Source of the DNA: Tubulanus polymorphus
Taxonomy: Eukaryota; Nemertea; Palaeonemertea; Tubulaniformes; Tubulanidae
Assembly: GCF_964204645.1 (NCBI RefSeq)
Contig: NC_134030.1
Span: 7,438,278-7,502,277, forward strand
Length of the DNA: 64,000 nucleotides
Direction of reading: 5' to 3'
The notes beneath the pieces are model-generated. The model had not been told where the DNA came from and ran no database searches. It saw only the letters and a program-made list of their open reading frames with translations. The position numbers were made by a program, and so were the translations under genes. Of this stretch, positions 45,701-55,702 are shown piece after piece (the stretch's first letter is position 1; each line of letters begins with the position of its first letter).

Positions 45701-46785
45701 ACTAAATGAGTCTATCAACTGTTTACCTAGACAAATAACTTTGGCCATAAATAGACGAGAACATTTCCAGTATTGATGAAAATCATTGAGTGAAAACCAC
45801 ATCAATTTAAAAAACTGTTATTGTTTTTTCTTTTGTTTCACTCTCATGATTTTGAAGGCACTTTCTTCGGAGAATTTTTCATCAAAACTTGAAGCGAAAC
45901 TTACCACGAACACTAATTCAAACTCATTATCGAGTTTATATTTAAGCGTCAGGGCGTCATGCGAAAATGTATTGTTTCCTCCCCTTTCCTACAAAAATAA
46001 ATAGAAAATTAATTTTTTTTTCATCAAGAAAATTGGGGAATCCCGGGGAAAGTACAGGATTCATCTTAGGTCGCTGATACGATGTTTTCTGAAAGTGTTA
46101 GGTACTATGTAAGATTCTTAGAATGATATTTACAGTTTTTGCACCTATCAAAAAGATGTAGGCTCCCAGCATAATCAGTAACAGCAAATATACATAAAGA
46201 GGATGTATTTTTGGTAACAGTCATAGAATACAGTATTTTGGCAAATTCCAAAAATAAATTTAGGTAAAGATGAACTTTAGAAATTCAAATTTGATATCCA
46301 CCAGAGATCATCAATAACATTTTCGCAATAAATCCAAGTAAGTAATCCCATTTTGCCAGTTTTAAGTGGAAAATTCAATTTCATCAATTTCAATTTTACA
46401 ACATTTTGAGGTGTGCGGCTTCATGATTGTGGGATTTACTTTTTTATTTTCCCCGTATGATTGGTCCTTTCAGAGAAGCTATTTAATACAACACCTCGTG
46501 AATTTCAGGGCATTCAGAGCGTTTCAAAATATAGAACCAGAAAGCAATCAACTACAGTCACATGCGAAGGCTGTGCCTAATAAGGAGGACCGGCACTGCT
46601 AACATATGGATTTTTTTTGAAATTTTGTGGAGATAAATTCGATATCGAATTTAGGTCTTACAGCTCACCTGTAAAATAACACTTTTGATTAAAGCGTTAA
46701 CGGAGGGTGTAAACAGTTGACTCGTGCCCTGGAAACACCATAAAACTATCCCTCCTTTACTAAAAATCGTAAATAAATCCAACAT
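39625..46785 (-). CDS. SRPRA: signal recognition particle receptor subunit alpha (13-exon gene)
   Basis: GTPase that docks ribosome-SRP complexes at the ER by binding SRP54, anchored through the beta subunit. Exons in gene order: 46785-46669, 45988-45905, 45178-44982, 44290-44166, 43974-43857, 43594-43432, 43172-42958, 42614-42400, 41968-41796, 41232-41019, 40803-40718, 40440-40264, 39750-39625. They join in frame to 669 residues. Order: longin-like SRX domain (about 1-130), charged linker (about 133-340, Lys-rich then an Asp/Glu block 311-332), then the N and G domains. GTPase motifs: GVNGVGKST (457-465), DTFRAGA (487-493), DTAGR (552-556), TKFD (620-623), GTGQ (647-650). All catalytic motifs are intact. 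Slightly longer than the vertebrate protein, mostly in the linker. Confidence 0.97.
39832..39981. mobile_element. Tc1/mariner-like MITE in SRPRA intron 12
   Basis: TA-CAGCGGAACCTCATTGCAA on the left is mirrored by TTACAACGAGATTCCACTG on the right. TA flanks and CAGTGGAA-type ends resemble pogo-like elements. The right-hand TA is not preserved. Confidence 0.55.
40264..40440 (-). CDS. SRPRA: SRPRA exon 12
   Basis: [20 protein letters not shown].., [30 protein letters not shown]. It contains the TKFD guanine-specificity motif. Phase 0-0. Confidence 0.96.
40718..40803 (-). CDS. SRPRA: SRPRA exon 11
   Basis: [24 protein letters not shown], with the DTAGR (G3) motif. Confidence 0.96.
40865..40993. 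mobile_element. short inverted-repeat element in SRPRA intron 10
   Basis: AGCAGACCTGACTA and TAGTCAGGTCTGCT are a perfect 14-base inverted pair 129 bases apart end to end. It ends 25 bases before exon 10's donor. No family assigned. Confidence 0.6.
41019..41232 (-). CDS. SRPRA: SRPRA exon 10
   Basis: [35 protein letters not shown].., [16 protein letters not shown]. It contains the DTFRAGA motif. Confidence 0.96.
41422..41598. mobile_element. Tc1/mariner-type MITE in SRPRA intron 9
   Basis: Flanked by TA on both sides (41,420 and 41,599). The ends CAGTCAACCCCTGATATA and TATATCAGGGGTTGACTG are perfect inverted repeats, continuing with one mismatch to about 26 bases. 177 bases, no coding capacity. 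Confidence 0.8.
41796..41968 (-). CDS. SRPRA: SRPRA exon 9: P-loop
   Basis: [20 protein letters not shown].., [22 protein letters not shown] domain end and Walker A motif. Confidence 0.96.
42400..42614 (-). CDS. SRPRA: SRPRA exon 8: N domain
   Basis: [20 protein letters not shown].., [20 protein letters not shown], ..[10 protein letters not shown]. Helical N domain that packs against the SRP54 N domain. Confidence 0.95.
42958..43172 (-). CDS. SRPRA: SRPRA exon 7: acidic linker
   Basis: [17 protein letters not shown].., [18 protein letters not shown].., VIPRNKT. The acceptor AATTTAG at 43,173 keeps the frame; the nearer CTCTAG 20 bases inside would not. The aspartate run is encoded by a GAT repeat. 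Confidence 0.9.
43432..43594 (-). CDS. SRPRA: SRPRA exon 6: linker
   Basis: [37 protein letters not shown].. with a CAA repeat (QQQ). The conserved RKWE motif supports the call. The donor GTATGTTA is duplicated 22 bases into the intron. Confidence 0.92.
43857..43974 (-). CDS. SRPRA: SRPRA exon 5: linker
   Basis: [31 protein letters not shown]. Joins exon 4 in phase 1 and exon 6 in phase 2. Confidence 0.88.
44166..44290 (-). CDS. SRPRA: SRPRA exon 4: Lys-rich linker
   Basis: [37 protein letters not shown].. The highly basic linker of this family contacts ribosome or SRP RNA. The acceptor TTTTTAG is chosen because only it restores the frame from exon 3. Confidence 0.88.
44982..45178 (-). CDS. 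SRPRA: SRPRA exon 3: end of SRX domain
   Basis: [20 protein letters not shown].., [30 protein letters not shown]. Typical SRX sequence. Donor GTGAGT, phase 2. Confidence 0.95.
45905..45988 (-). CDS. SRPRA: SRPRA exon 2: SRX domain
   Basis: [28 protein letters not shown]. Strongly conserved SRX core. Phase 0-0. Confidence 0.96.
46669..46785 (-). CDS. SRPRA: SRPRA exon 1: start codon
   Basis: [31 protein letters not shown]. The ATG at 46,785-46,783 follows an A-rich context (A at -3), and the N-terminus [19 protein letters not shown] fits the family start. Donor GTGAGC. Confidence 0.96.
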
Positions 46786-47120
46786 TTTTGGGTCGCAGCG
46801 TATCACTCTTTCCACGCAGGAAATTCACTTCCTGGTTCCACTGAAATGTCGTGAAAACACGGATTAGGACTCAAACGCGGAATACATTGCGCAATCCACG
46901 TTCCGGCAGTGGTAGCAGCACCATACGGTCACCTAGCGTAATTTATACGAACCGATACTGCGCGGCCTACATTAATACCAGCTAACTATCAACTATCTAT
47001 TCTGTTGATTTGTTTTTTTTCGAAACTTTATTCAGAAATCATTTCAAATAGCAGGCATTTTTCTTTGATTTCTTAATCACCGCGATTGTTTTTCAGACAT
47101 ATTTGATCGATCGTTTTGAT
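46786..47120 (-). promoter_or_regulatory. SRPRA 5' UTR and probable promoter region
   Basis: 46,840-46,970 is richer in CG dinucleotides than its flanks, as expected for a housekeeping promoter. No TATA box is visible. Start site not determined. Confidence 0.35.
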
Positions 47121-47121
47121 T

Positions 47122-47167
47122 GGTGAAACCATGGACTTTCCGGTTTTAGAGTCCATGGTGAAACTAG
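47122..47167. repeat. CCATGGACT hairpin
   Basis: GGTGAAACCATGGACT is followed by AGTCCATGGTGAAAC. The pair shares TTTCACCATGGA with the hairpin at 17,722 and appears to be a diverged copy. Confidence 0.6.
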
Positions 47168-47371
47168 ACTTTTATGATCGTACTGCATTTCAATTATAAT
47201 GTTTTGTAATAAAAACCTGCATTTAAACACTACAGTGATGTTGTTTTTTATAAGGGAACCTGCAAGGTCCGTCAAAATATAATTTTACACTCAGTATGAT
47301 CGCCGTACGGACGCTCTATTACAAAGGTCCCCAGAAATCCGTACGTGACAATGTATTAGCCAAGTCTAAGG

Positions 47372-47765
47372 CGAATTTATCACGTCAAATTAAATTTGAT
47401 TTTAAGGAAAATACTATTCATCCTGGCAAAATAAAATTTGATTTAATTTTTTAATTTAACACTGTATCAAGATTCAAATCGATCTATCAAATCATTCACC
47501 TCCGGAGGTGATTTGATACGATTTGAAGATGGTGAACTCACACATTTCTTTTCGAAAAACTGATATCAATGGTCAAAACTTAAAGACAAACTGAAACTCA
47601 TTCATAGGAAATAATATTTCATAAAGCGGGCAGTATTTTCATGTCAGCCGTTTTGAAAAATTCGTCAAATTCATCCTGTTTTGTAAATCCTATTTGATTA
47701 GATTTCACACGTGACGTGCTAATCATAATTAGGAAAATCAAATCTGATTTGACAAGATAAATTCG
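47372..47765. mobile_element. MITE with CGAATTTATC inverted ends
   Basis: CGAATTTATCACGTCAAAT on the left pairs with ATTTGACAAGATAAATTCG on the right, extending into TTTGATTTT/AAAATCAAA. Internally there is a palindrome centred on TCACCTCCGGAGGTGA (47,496-47,511). No coding frame. Confidence 0.65.
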
Positions 47766-48327
47766 ATTTTCGGCTGGATTCAATGCTAGATCGATTACTT
47801 TAATTAAGTTAACTTACTCTTTCCAGAGTTTTGGCCTGCTTATTTCTGGTTAGTGCAGGACCTTTGGAGCGTTTAACTATAACGGATAACCGACTGTTAC
47901 ACCTTCAGCAACTGGAATAACGAATGTTATTTGGCATTATAGATAACTCCACAGAGCTCGTAATTCTGGAGACCAGTGCTTTCTGAGACCTGCACGAAAA
48001 TCTCCCCTGCCAGGATTCGACCTCGATTCAAACTCGTAGCGACATTGTACATTTTGTTATGCGCGGCGGCGCGGGAATCTGAGACACTATCAAAATATCA
48101 ACATCAATATCAAAATGGCGTGCTCAACTTACGCAAAAATGAAAAACCTCGCCTAATTTCAAACATAGGTTGCCTCCTTTAAGACCCCTGGGAATCAGTA
48201 TTTCAATATTCGGTAAGTATTCATAACATTAGTTAAAATGACGAAAATATTTCATCTTAGATATTGCGGGTAATCATATTTCAGAGGTGAATCATTATAG
48301 CACATGGTGAAAATCAGTCAAGCAAGA

Positions 48328-48946
48328 CCACAGGCACTTGAATATGGGCTTTGATAATGGATAAATATTTGATAATTCACCAGCGATACGTTAATCCTAC
48401 TTTGATAGATCCGCCATGTTTTATAATAAATTTACCCATGATGCAACGCGCGGCCGTCGTTTAGCTATACTATACAGAAAGGCTGGAAACGATCCTATCT
48501 CCGTAATGCTTAAATCTACCCGCAGTTATCGGGACAGCCGAACACTGCCGATGATTGCCGAAGTACGTCCTTAGTGTCAATTTTAATCCTGATATATAAG
48601 GAGCGCCCATAATTTCAATTGTAGATGATTTTTTTGGAAACATTGACACTGTTTTAGCTCCATTAAAGATTTTAAATGGCAACAAAATTGATTTTTGAAA
48701 ATTCGCGATGCCTCTTCGGGATTGCTGTGACGTCATCTGTCCCGATAACTGCGGGTAGATTTAAGCATTACGGAGATAGGATCGTTTCCAGCCTTTCTGT
48801 ATAGTATAGCTAAACGACGGCCGCGCGTTGCATCATGGGTAAATTTATTATAAAACATGGCGGATCTATCAAAGTAGGATTAACGTATCGCTGGTGAATT
48901 ATCAAATATTTATCCATTATCAAAGCCCATATTCAAGTGCCTGTGG
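48328..48946. mobile_element. foldback element with 210-bp arms that appear identical
   Basis: The left arm (48,328-48,537) and right arm (48,737-48,946) are reverse complements with no mismatch that I can see by eye, around a 199-base centre. The outer tips are CCACAGG/CCTGTGG. CAAGA occurs just outside both ends and may be a 5-base target duplication. There is no transposase frame. Identical arms imply a very recent insertion or ongoing gene conversion. Confidence 0.88.
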
Positions 48947-50243
48947 CAAGACACGTTGAAAAACTAAAAAGGGCCAATGATGGATTGGCTGACCATAAGG
49001 GCAGATCCAGGAATTTAGAATATGGGGCTCAAAACTGAGCTGACTGTCATCTGACTGCCATTTCTAGACCATTTCTACCGATCGCCGCTGTATACGGGCA
49101 ATACTTTTACTAGATGAACTACAAAGCTTTCACATGTATACTGCCTAGTTTATTCCTTTAGAATTTATACAATTTCATAATCATTTCATGATTTGTTCAT
49201 TAACGCTTTTCAGTACGAAAACACATTTTACTTTTGGTATGGTCAAAAAATCAAACAAGGAATACATTGCAGCGATGTTCGCTTTATTGACGGGTGTATG
49301 ATTTTTAAAGATTGGATATCGGATATTTGAAAACCATTTCAATCATTGGTCAACTTTTAATATTGTTCACCACGGGCAAGGGCCATTCTATAATTATAGT
49401 TGATTATTGCCAAGATTTAATTACTAACAAAGTGTTCATATTATTGATGCAGAATGATGTGCTGCGCAGAGGATATTATTCATATTAGTGGTCTAAATGA
49501 GTGACACATGGGAAGTGCAGAATTTTTGTCTAGTCCCGTGAAACTTAATTCATCATCTAATTGAGCTCTTAAAAACGGTACAGATATGAAATTATGGAAA
49601 GAAAAAGTTTGTTGTCGAAGATGGTGTAGCGCTGTGGATTGCTATTGATCGACGTCGCGGGTGAGGACATCGGCGCTATTTGACGCTGTGGATCGGGTCC
49701 ATACGCAAGGACTAGTCGCTAAAGCTGTGCTGTTACCGGTATGCGATCCACTTTTTTTTCGCTGGATCGCCTCTGTCCCGGCGCTAATTTGCGCTGATTT
49801 CGTTTCTGGCCCCTATAAGGCGGGGACTTTCATTGACTGGTGCATAATGAATTTATTCTGTTTTTATCCAATATCAATTTTAATACTTTCTGTTTTCATT
49901 TGTAGATGTGTAAAACCATTTTATAAAGAATTGACATCAGAAAAATACTTACAGTACAAACAGTGTAAGTTTATTTCATCTTTTAAATGTTTTCTTCATC
50001 GGTTTCAGAAACAGATGATATTCATCTATTCATGTATCTTCATTACTTTCTTTTATGTCTGATGTTGAACTCTGGAGGCAACACCTAAACCGTAGATAGA
50101 AAGCCCTGGATAAATGAACTACACAGATTGGAGCGAACAATTTAATTTGTAAGTTTGAATTTTGAATTTGATAATCCTGCAGTTATCCTAAGGAAAGAAA
50201 ACAATCTTTGGTTTGTCTATCATAGGTATCTCTACAATGGGAT
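48947..50243. other. intergenic DNA
   Basis: No exon recognised. A 133-codon plus-strand frame (49,661-50,062) has a hydrophobic middle but no homology I recognise, no good start context and ordinary base composition, so it is left unannotated. Confidence 0.4.
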
Positions 50244-50475
50244 CTTGGATTCAGTACAGGACAACAAGGAATCAATGCTTTACAAATAAGACTTTCTTGG
50301 AATCAGCGGAGGACAACAAGGAATCACTGCTTTAGAATAATACTTTTTTGGATTCAATACAGGACCAGGAATCAGTGCTTTACAGTAATACTTTGTTGGA
50401 TTCAATACGCGACAAGGAAACAGTGCTTTACAATCAGACTTTCTTGGATTCTGAGCAGGACATCAGGATTCACTA
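50244..50475 (+). repeat. five-copy tandem repeat of about 50 bp
   Basis: Units begin TTGGATTCA or TTGGAATCA at about 50,244, 50,296, 50,350, 50,397 and 50,448, each followed by an AGGACAACAAGGAATCA- and CTTTACA-like stretch. Copies are diverged. Confidence 0.75.
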
Positions 50476-50982
50476 AATGGAAATTGAAGATAAGTTACAT
50501 TTATCTCTTATTTATCGGTTGTTGATTTGATTTTAAGGGACCAGTTTTAAAAAAAAATGAAATCTGGGCTTGAATCCATTCATATGTCTTTCGGTGTATA
50601 TTTGTAAGGATCAGTTCATAGTTGGGATTGTTATTTCAGGGATACATAAAAGATTTAAGCGGTTTACAGGTTTTCTAAATTGTGATCGACTCTTAAATAT
50701 TATTTCTAATCAATACGAAACTGGTCCCTAATGCAAATAACTCAACTGTTATCAATCATGTTACTTCGTCACAATCAGGTGTGTTCACGATTTCTCTAGA
50801 TTATACTATTGTAGATTTGGGACTGATTGAACAGTTACAGATATGTAAAATAGTGTTCAGATACAGAGTACAGATCACTGTATTACTTCATCCTGTGATT
50901 GAACAGTGATTTGTTCTCTCATCTTCACTATTCCCATCCGTTTAACTAAAACATCGTAACACTTCAACTCATCTAACCGCAG

Positions 50983-51440
50983 GGTTTGGGGAGGGTGGGT
51001 CGGGTTGGGGGGAGGCAGGGGTAGAGGGAGGGTGGGAGGGAAGGGGTCCGGGAGGGTGGGAGGGAAGGGGTCCGGGAGGGTGGGAGGAAGGGGTCAGGGA
51101 GGGTGGGAGGGAAGGGGTCCGGGAGGGTGGGAGGGAAGGGGTCCGGGAGGGTGGGAGGGAAGGGGTCCGGGGGGTGGGAGGGATGGGGTCTGGGAGGGAG
51201 GGAGGGACGGGGTCCGGGAGGGCGGGAGGGACAGGGTCCACGTGGGGGAGGGATTGGGCCTGGGAGGGTGGGGGAGGGATGGGTCCTGGGAGGGTGGGGG
51301 AGGGATGGGGTCTGGGAGTGAGGGTGGGTGTAGGGGTGGGCTGGGGATGGGTGGTGGTAGGACTTTGGACGGAGGGGTGAAGGGTATAGGTGGGTGGTGG
51401 TGAAGGGTTTAGGTGGGTGGCAGTGTAGGGTTAGGTACAG
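50983..51440 (+). repeat. G-rich minisatellite
   Basis: Tandem units of about 24 bases built from GGGAGGGTGGGAGGGAAGGG and variants. Runs of three or more G every few bases make the plus strand a strong G-quadruplex candidate. The Gly-rich and Pro-rich open frames across it are artefacts. Confidence 0.9.
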
Positions 51441-51584
51441 GTGTAGTCGTAGTAGTTTTTCTTAATCAGGATATTTCAGAAAATGTGTCCCATTTTTATC
51501 GTATTCTAATAACCAATAGCCTAGAATTAGTAAAAAACACCTTTACTGTTAGGCATCGTCGCCTAAGACTTGAACACGTCATGT

Positions 51585-51745
51585 TACAGCCGTTACACAT
51601 ACAACAAGCTGTATAACCACTGGCCAATTGAACTAGTTCTATTAGTTTTACTGGTTTATAGCACGATTGCCCACTATGAGACCCGCGTTCGATCCCCGGT
51701 TAGTGCGGGTAATTTCACTGTCACTTCTCTTAATCTTCAAAGAGA
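51585..51745 (+). mobile_element. tRNA-derived SINE, copy 2
   Basis: Second copy of the element at 931-1,080, with CAAGCTGTATAACCACTGGCC and the B-box GCGTTCGATCCCCGG near 51,685. Confidence 0.55.
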
Positions 51746-52737
51746 TAATTGCCCCTGATTTTTGAATGGGCATTTTTCAATTTTTAGGAACGTTATTCAA
51801 GTTGGCCGCGAATGATTAATTTACGCAAATGATTAGAAACTGATCCCTGGTAACGATTGAAATATAGCTTAATGAGCAATTCAATTAATCAACTATGAAA
51901 TTTACGTAATAATTACCGTTGAAAGCTGGTAGCGTACAACTTCTTATGTGCTCCTTTAGAAACCATTCGAAATACTGACTGTAGTTTAAGAACTGTAGTG
52001 CGGCCTGAGGACTTTTTGTTGAGATGCAGTCCACGTCACGGGGGCGCGTGTTCCCCTTTTTGAACAAATGATCGCGGAATTTTCTCCCTAAGACTTGTTT
52101 ACAAAATGGTGAAATTGTGAGCGTATTTAATTCCTACTTTCTACAAGGAAAGCACTCTGAATGCAACTACATCCATCTGATTTTTCAATATTTCGCCCAG
52201 ACCCCCTTTTAGAGTTTCGCACCTGCGGTGCTCGCTCATTACACGTGTGCCACGAACACGTGTGAAATAGTGACTCAATATTCCATGGGTCATTCATTGC
52301 TGCATCTTTTCTGGCTGCAGATTCGAAGACAAACATACTCTCTATTTTTGAAGGAGAGCATGGAATATATATCGGTAGTAGTAAGTTATCCTAGTGTTTT
52401 CACAAAAAGGGGACACATTTTCTGAAATAAACTGTAAGATTTATGGGCGTAACAACTGTAGGATTTATAGGCGGACAATGATGACACAGGTTGACGAAGA
52501 CAGACAAAGAGTGACTATTTTTCTATCATACATTCAACAACATTCATATTTCTATATAGATTCTATTGACATTGGTATATTCCAAGCTATGACTTCTTGT
52601 TTTCTGAACAGAATTACTTAAAGACACTGTGAGCTATACTTATATCAGGAAATGTTTTTGAACCTGATCTAGTTTTACCTTGAGTTTTCACAGTAAGCCC
52701 CTTCGCACTACTTTGAGTGAGTAGTTCACTTTGATAA

Positions 52738-52954
52738 AGCACATTTATACATCTTAGTTACGGATCTAAGAATATAGCTGCAAAACAGTGATAACGGGTT
52801 TTCTGCCTTGTTGGATTGAATTTTGTACTTAAAGGCGTAAAGAGGTTTCGTCAAAATCGATTCATAAGAACGAACGGCTCTTTTGAGGAGCGCCACCTAG
52901 GGGTCCATTCACATACTGGAAGCACATTTATACATCTTAGTTACGGATCTAAGA
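52738..52954 (+). repeat. 34-bp direct repeat pair
   Basis: AGCACATTTATACATCTTAG followed by TTACGGATCTAAGA occurs at 52,738-52,771 and again, identically, at 52,921-52,954. Confidence 0.85.
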
Positions 52955-53382
52955 TTATTTCTGTGATGAGAGTTATTTAAGATCTTAGTGATTTAGTTAG
53001 TTAGTTCAATTTTTTTATAATTCCGTTTTAAGGTTATTGCGTATGTTGTAATTAATTGTGAATATTGTTTTTTCCTCCATATACCATAGAAATGGTTGGA
53101 GTATAATTGATATGCATTGATAACAATGCAGTCCAATAAAGATTTATTGCTTCCAAGTTTACGTGCAGGCTTTCGAACCCATGAGACTTACGCGTGAAAT
53201 GTTCCTTACGAAAAATATTATTCCGATAAAATCATCAGGATCCTTACGATCACTTAGATCTACAAATGCTATGGCTGTATTTTGTTGGATCATCGTTATG
53301 AAAGCGCTGTCAAGTCGTAAACATATATTGTATTAGCTAGTTGCAAATTGCCAATTGCTAGTTGCCAAGAGCTTGTTGTCAA
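52772..53382 (+). repeat. left flanking module of the large satellite
   Basis: ATAGCTGCAAAACAGTGATA (near 52,773) and the AGTTGCAAATTGCCAATTGC .. GCTTGTTGTC stretch (53,337-53,381) both reappear, inverted and in mirrored order, on the right side of the satellite (61,757-61,793 and 61,553-61,615). Confidence 0.5.
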
Positions 53383-54236
53383 GGGTTTCTGGTGATCGAC
53401 ACTCTCTCTATCACTCGCTTGACGCTTGACCACAGCATGTTCCCACCTGTAAGACACGGCACGGAACTAGAGGGTTTCTGGCGGGTGACACTTTCTCTCT
53501 CTCTCTCGACTACAGTGTGTTCTAGCCTGTGACACTGCATGGAACTATGGGGTTTCTGGCGGGCGACACTCTCTCTCTGGACCACAGCATGTTCCCACCT
53601 GTGAGACACGGCACGGAACTACGGGGTTTCTGGTGGGCGACACTCTCTCTCTCTCTCTCACTCGGCTACAGCATGTTCTAGCCTGTGACACAGCACGGAA
53701 CTATGGGGTTTCTGGCGGGCGACACTCTCTCTCTCTCTCGGCTACAGCGTGTTCTAGCCTGTGACACGGCACAGAACTATGGGGTTTCTGGCGGGTGACA
53801 CTCTCTCTCTCGACTACAGCATGTACTAGCCTGTGACACAGCACGGAACTATGGGGTTTCTGGCGGACGACACTCTCTCTCTCGGCTACAGCGTGTTCTA
53901 GCCTGTGACATGGCACGGAACTATGGGGTTTCTGGCGGGCGACACTCTCTCTCTCTCTCTCAACTACAGCGTGTTCTAGCCTGTGACACAGCACGGAACT
54001 ATGGGGTTTCTGGCAGGCGGCACTCTCTCGGCTACAGCGTGTTCTAGCCTGAGACACGGCACGGAACTATAGGGTTTCTGGCGGGCGACCCTCTCGCTCT
54101 GGACCACAGCATGTTCCCACCTGTAAGACACGGCACGGAACTATGGGGTTTCTGGCGGGCGACACTCTCTCTCTTGGCTACAGCATGTTCTAGCCTGAGA
54201 CATGGCACGGAACTATGGGGTTTCTGGCGGGCGACA

Positions 54237-54239
<3 letters not shown>

Positions 54240-54314
<75 letters not shown>
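54240..54314 (+). repeat. expanded (CT)n tract 1
   Basis: Pure CT expansion inside one satellite unit. Confidence 0.95.
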
Positions 54315-54315
<1 letters not shown>

Positions 54316-55474
54316 CTACAGCATGTTCTAGCTTGAGACACGGCAGGGAACTATGGGGTTTATGGCGGGCGACACTCTCTCTCTTGGCTACAGAATGTTC
54401 TAGCCTGAGACACGGCACGGAACTATGGGGTTTCTGGCGGGCGACACACTCTCTCTCTCTCTCTCTCGGCTACAGCATGTTCTAGCTTGAGACACGGCAC
54501 GGAACTATGGGGTTTATGGCGGGCGACACTCTCTCTCTCTCTTGGCTACAGCATGTTCTAGCCTGAGACACGGCACGGAACCATGGGGTTTCTGGCGGGC
54601 GACACTCTCTCTCTCGACTACAGTGTGTTTTAGCCTGTGACACGGCACGGAACTATGGGGTTTCTGGCGGGCGACACTCTCTCTCGGCTACAGCGTGTTC
54701 TAGCCTGTGACACAGCACGGAACTATGGGGTTTCTGGCGGGCGACACTCTCTCTCTCTCTCTCGACTACAGCATGTTCTAGCCTGTGACACAGCACGGAA
54801 TTCTGGCGGGCGACACTCTCTCTCTCTCTTGGCTACAGCGTGTTCCAGCCTGTGACACGGCACGGACTATGGGGTTTCTGGCAGGCGGCACTCTCTCGGC
54901 TACAGCGTGTTCTAGCCTGAGACACGGCACGGAACTATAGGGTTTCTGGGGGGCGACCCTCTCGCTCTGGACCACAGCATGTTCCCACCTGTAAGACACG
55001 GCACGGAACTATGGGGTTTCTGGCGGGCGACACTCTCTCTCTTGGCTACAGCATGTTCTAGCCTGAGACACGGCACGGAACTATGGGGTTTCTGGCGGGC
55101 GACGCACTCTCTCTCTCTCCTCGGCTACAGCATGTTCTAGCTTGAGACACGGCAGGGAACTATTGGGTTTATGGCGGGCGACACTCTCTCTCTCTCGGCT
55201 ACAGTGTGTTCTAGCCTGTGACATGGCAGGGAACTATGGAGTTTCTGGCAGGCGACACTCTCTCTCTCGACTACAGCGTGTTCTAGCCTGTGACACGGCT
55301 CAGAACTATAGGGTTTCTGGCGGGCGACCCTCTCGCTCTGGACCACAGCATGTTCCCACCTGTAAGACACGGCACGGAACTATGGGGTTTCTGCGGGCGA
55401 CACTCTCTCTCTCTTGGCTACAGCATGTTCTAGCCTGAGACATGGCACGGAACTATGGGTTTCTGGCGGGCGAC

Positions 55475-55486
<12 letters not shown>

Positions 55487-55571
<85 letters not shown>

Positions 55572-55594
55572 CTCTCTCCTCTCCTCTCCTCTCT

Positions 55595-55673
<79 letters not shown>

Positions 55674-55702
55674 ACTCACACTCACACTCACACTCACACT
55701 CT
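55487..55702 (+). repeat. expanded (CT)n / (CACTCT)n tract 2
   Basis: Pure CT, then irregular CTCTCC, then a CACTCT hexamer array and CACACT units, ending in CT. Confidence 0.95.

Noticed and set aside
49661-50062. 133-codon plus-strand ORF with a hydrophobic segment
   Set aside because: No homology recognised. The hydrophobic run is explained by T-rich sequence. The start context is poor.
51005-51403. Gly-rich (plus) and Pro-rich (minus) frames
   Set aside because: Direct translation of the G-rich minisatellite, with no splice or promoter context.
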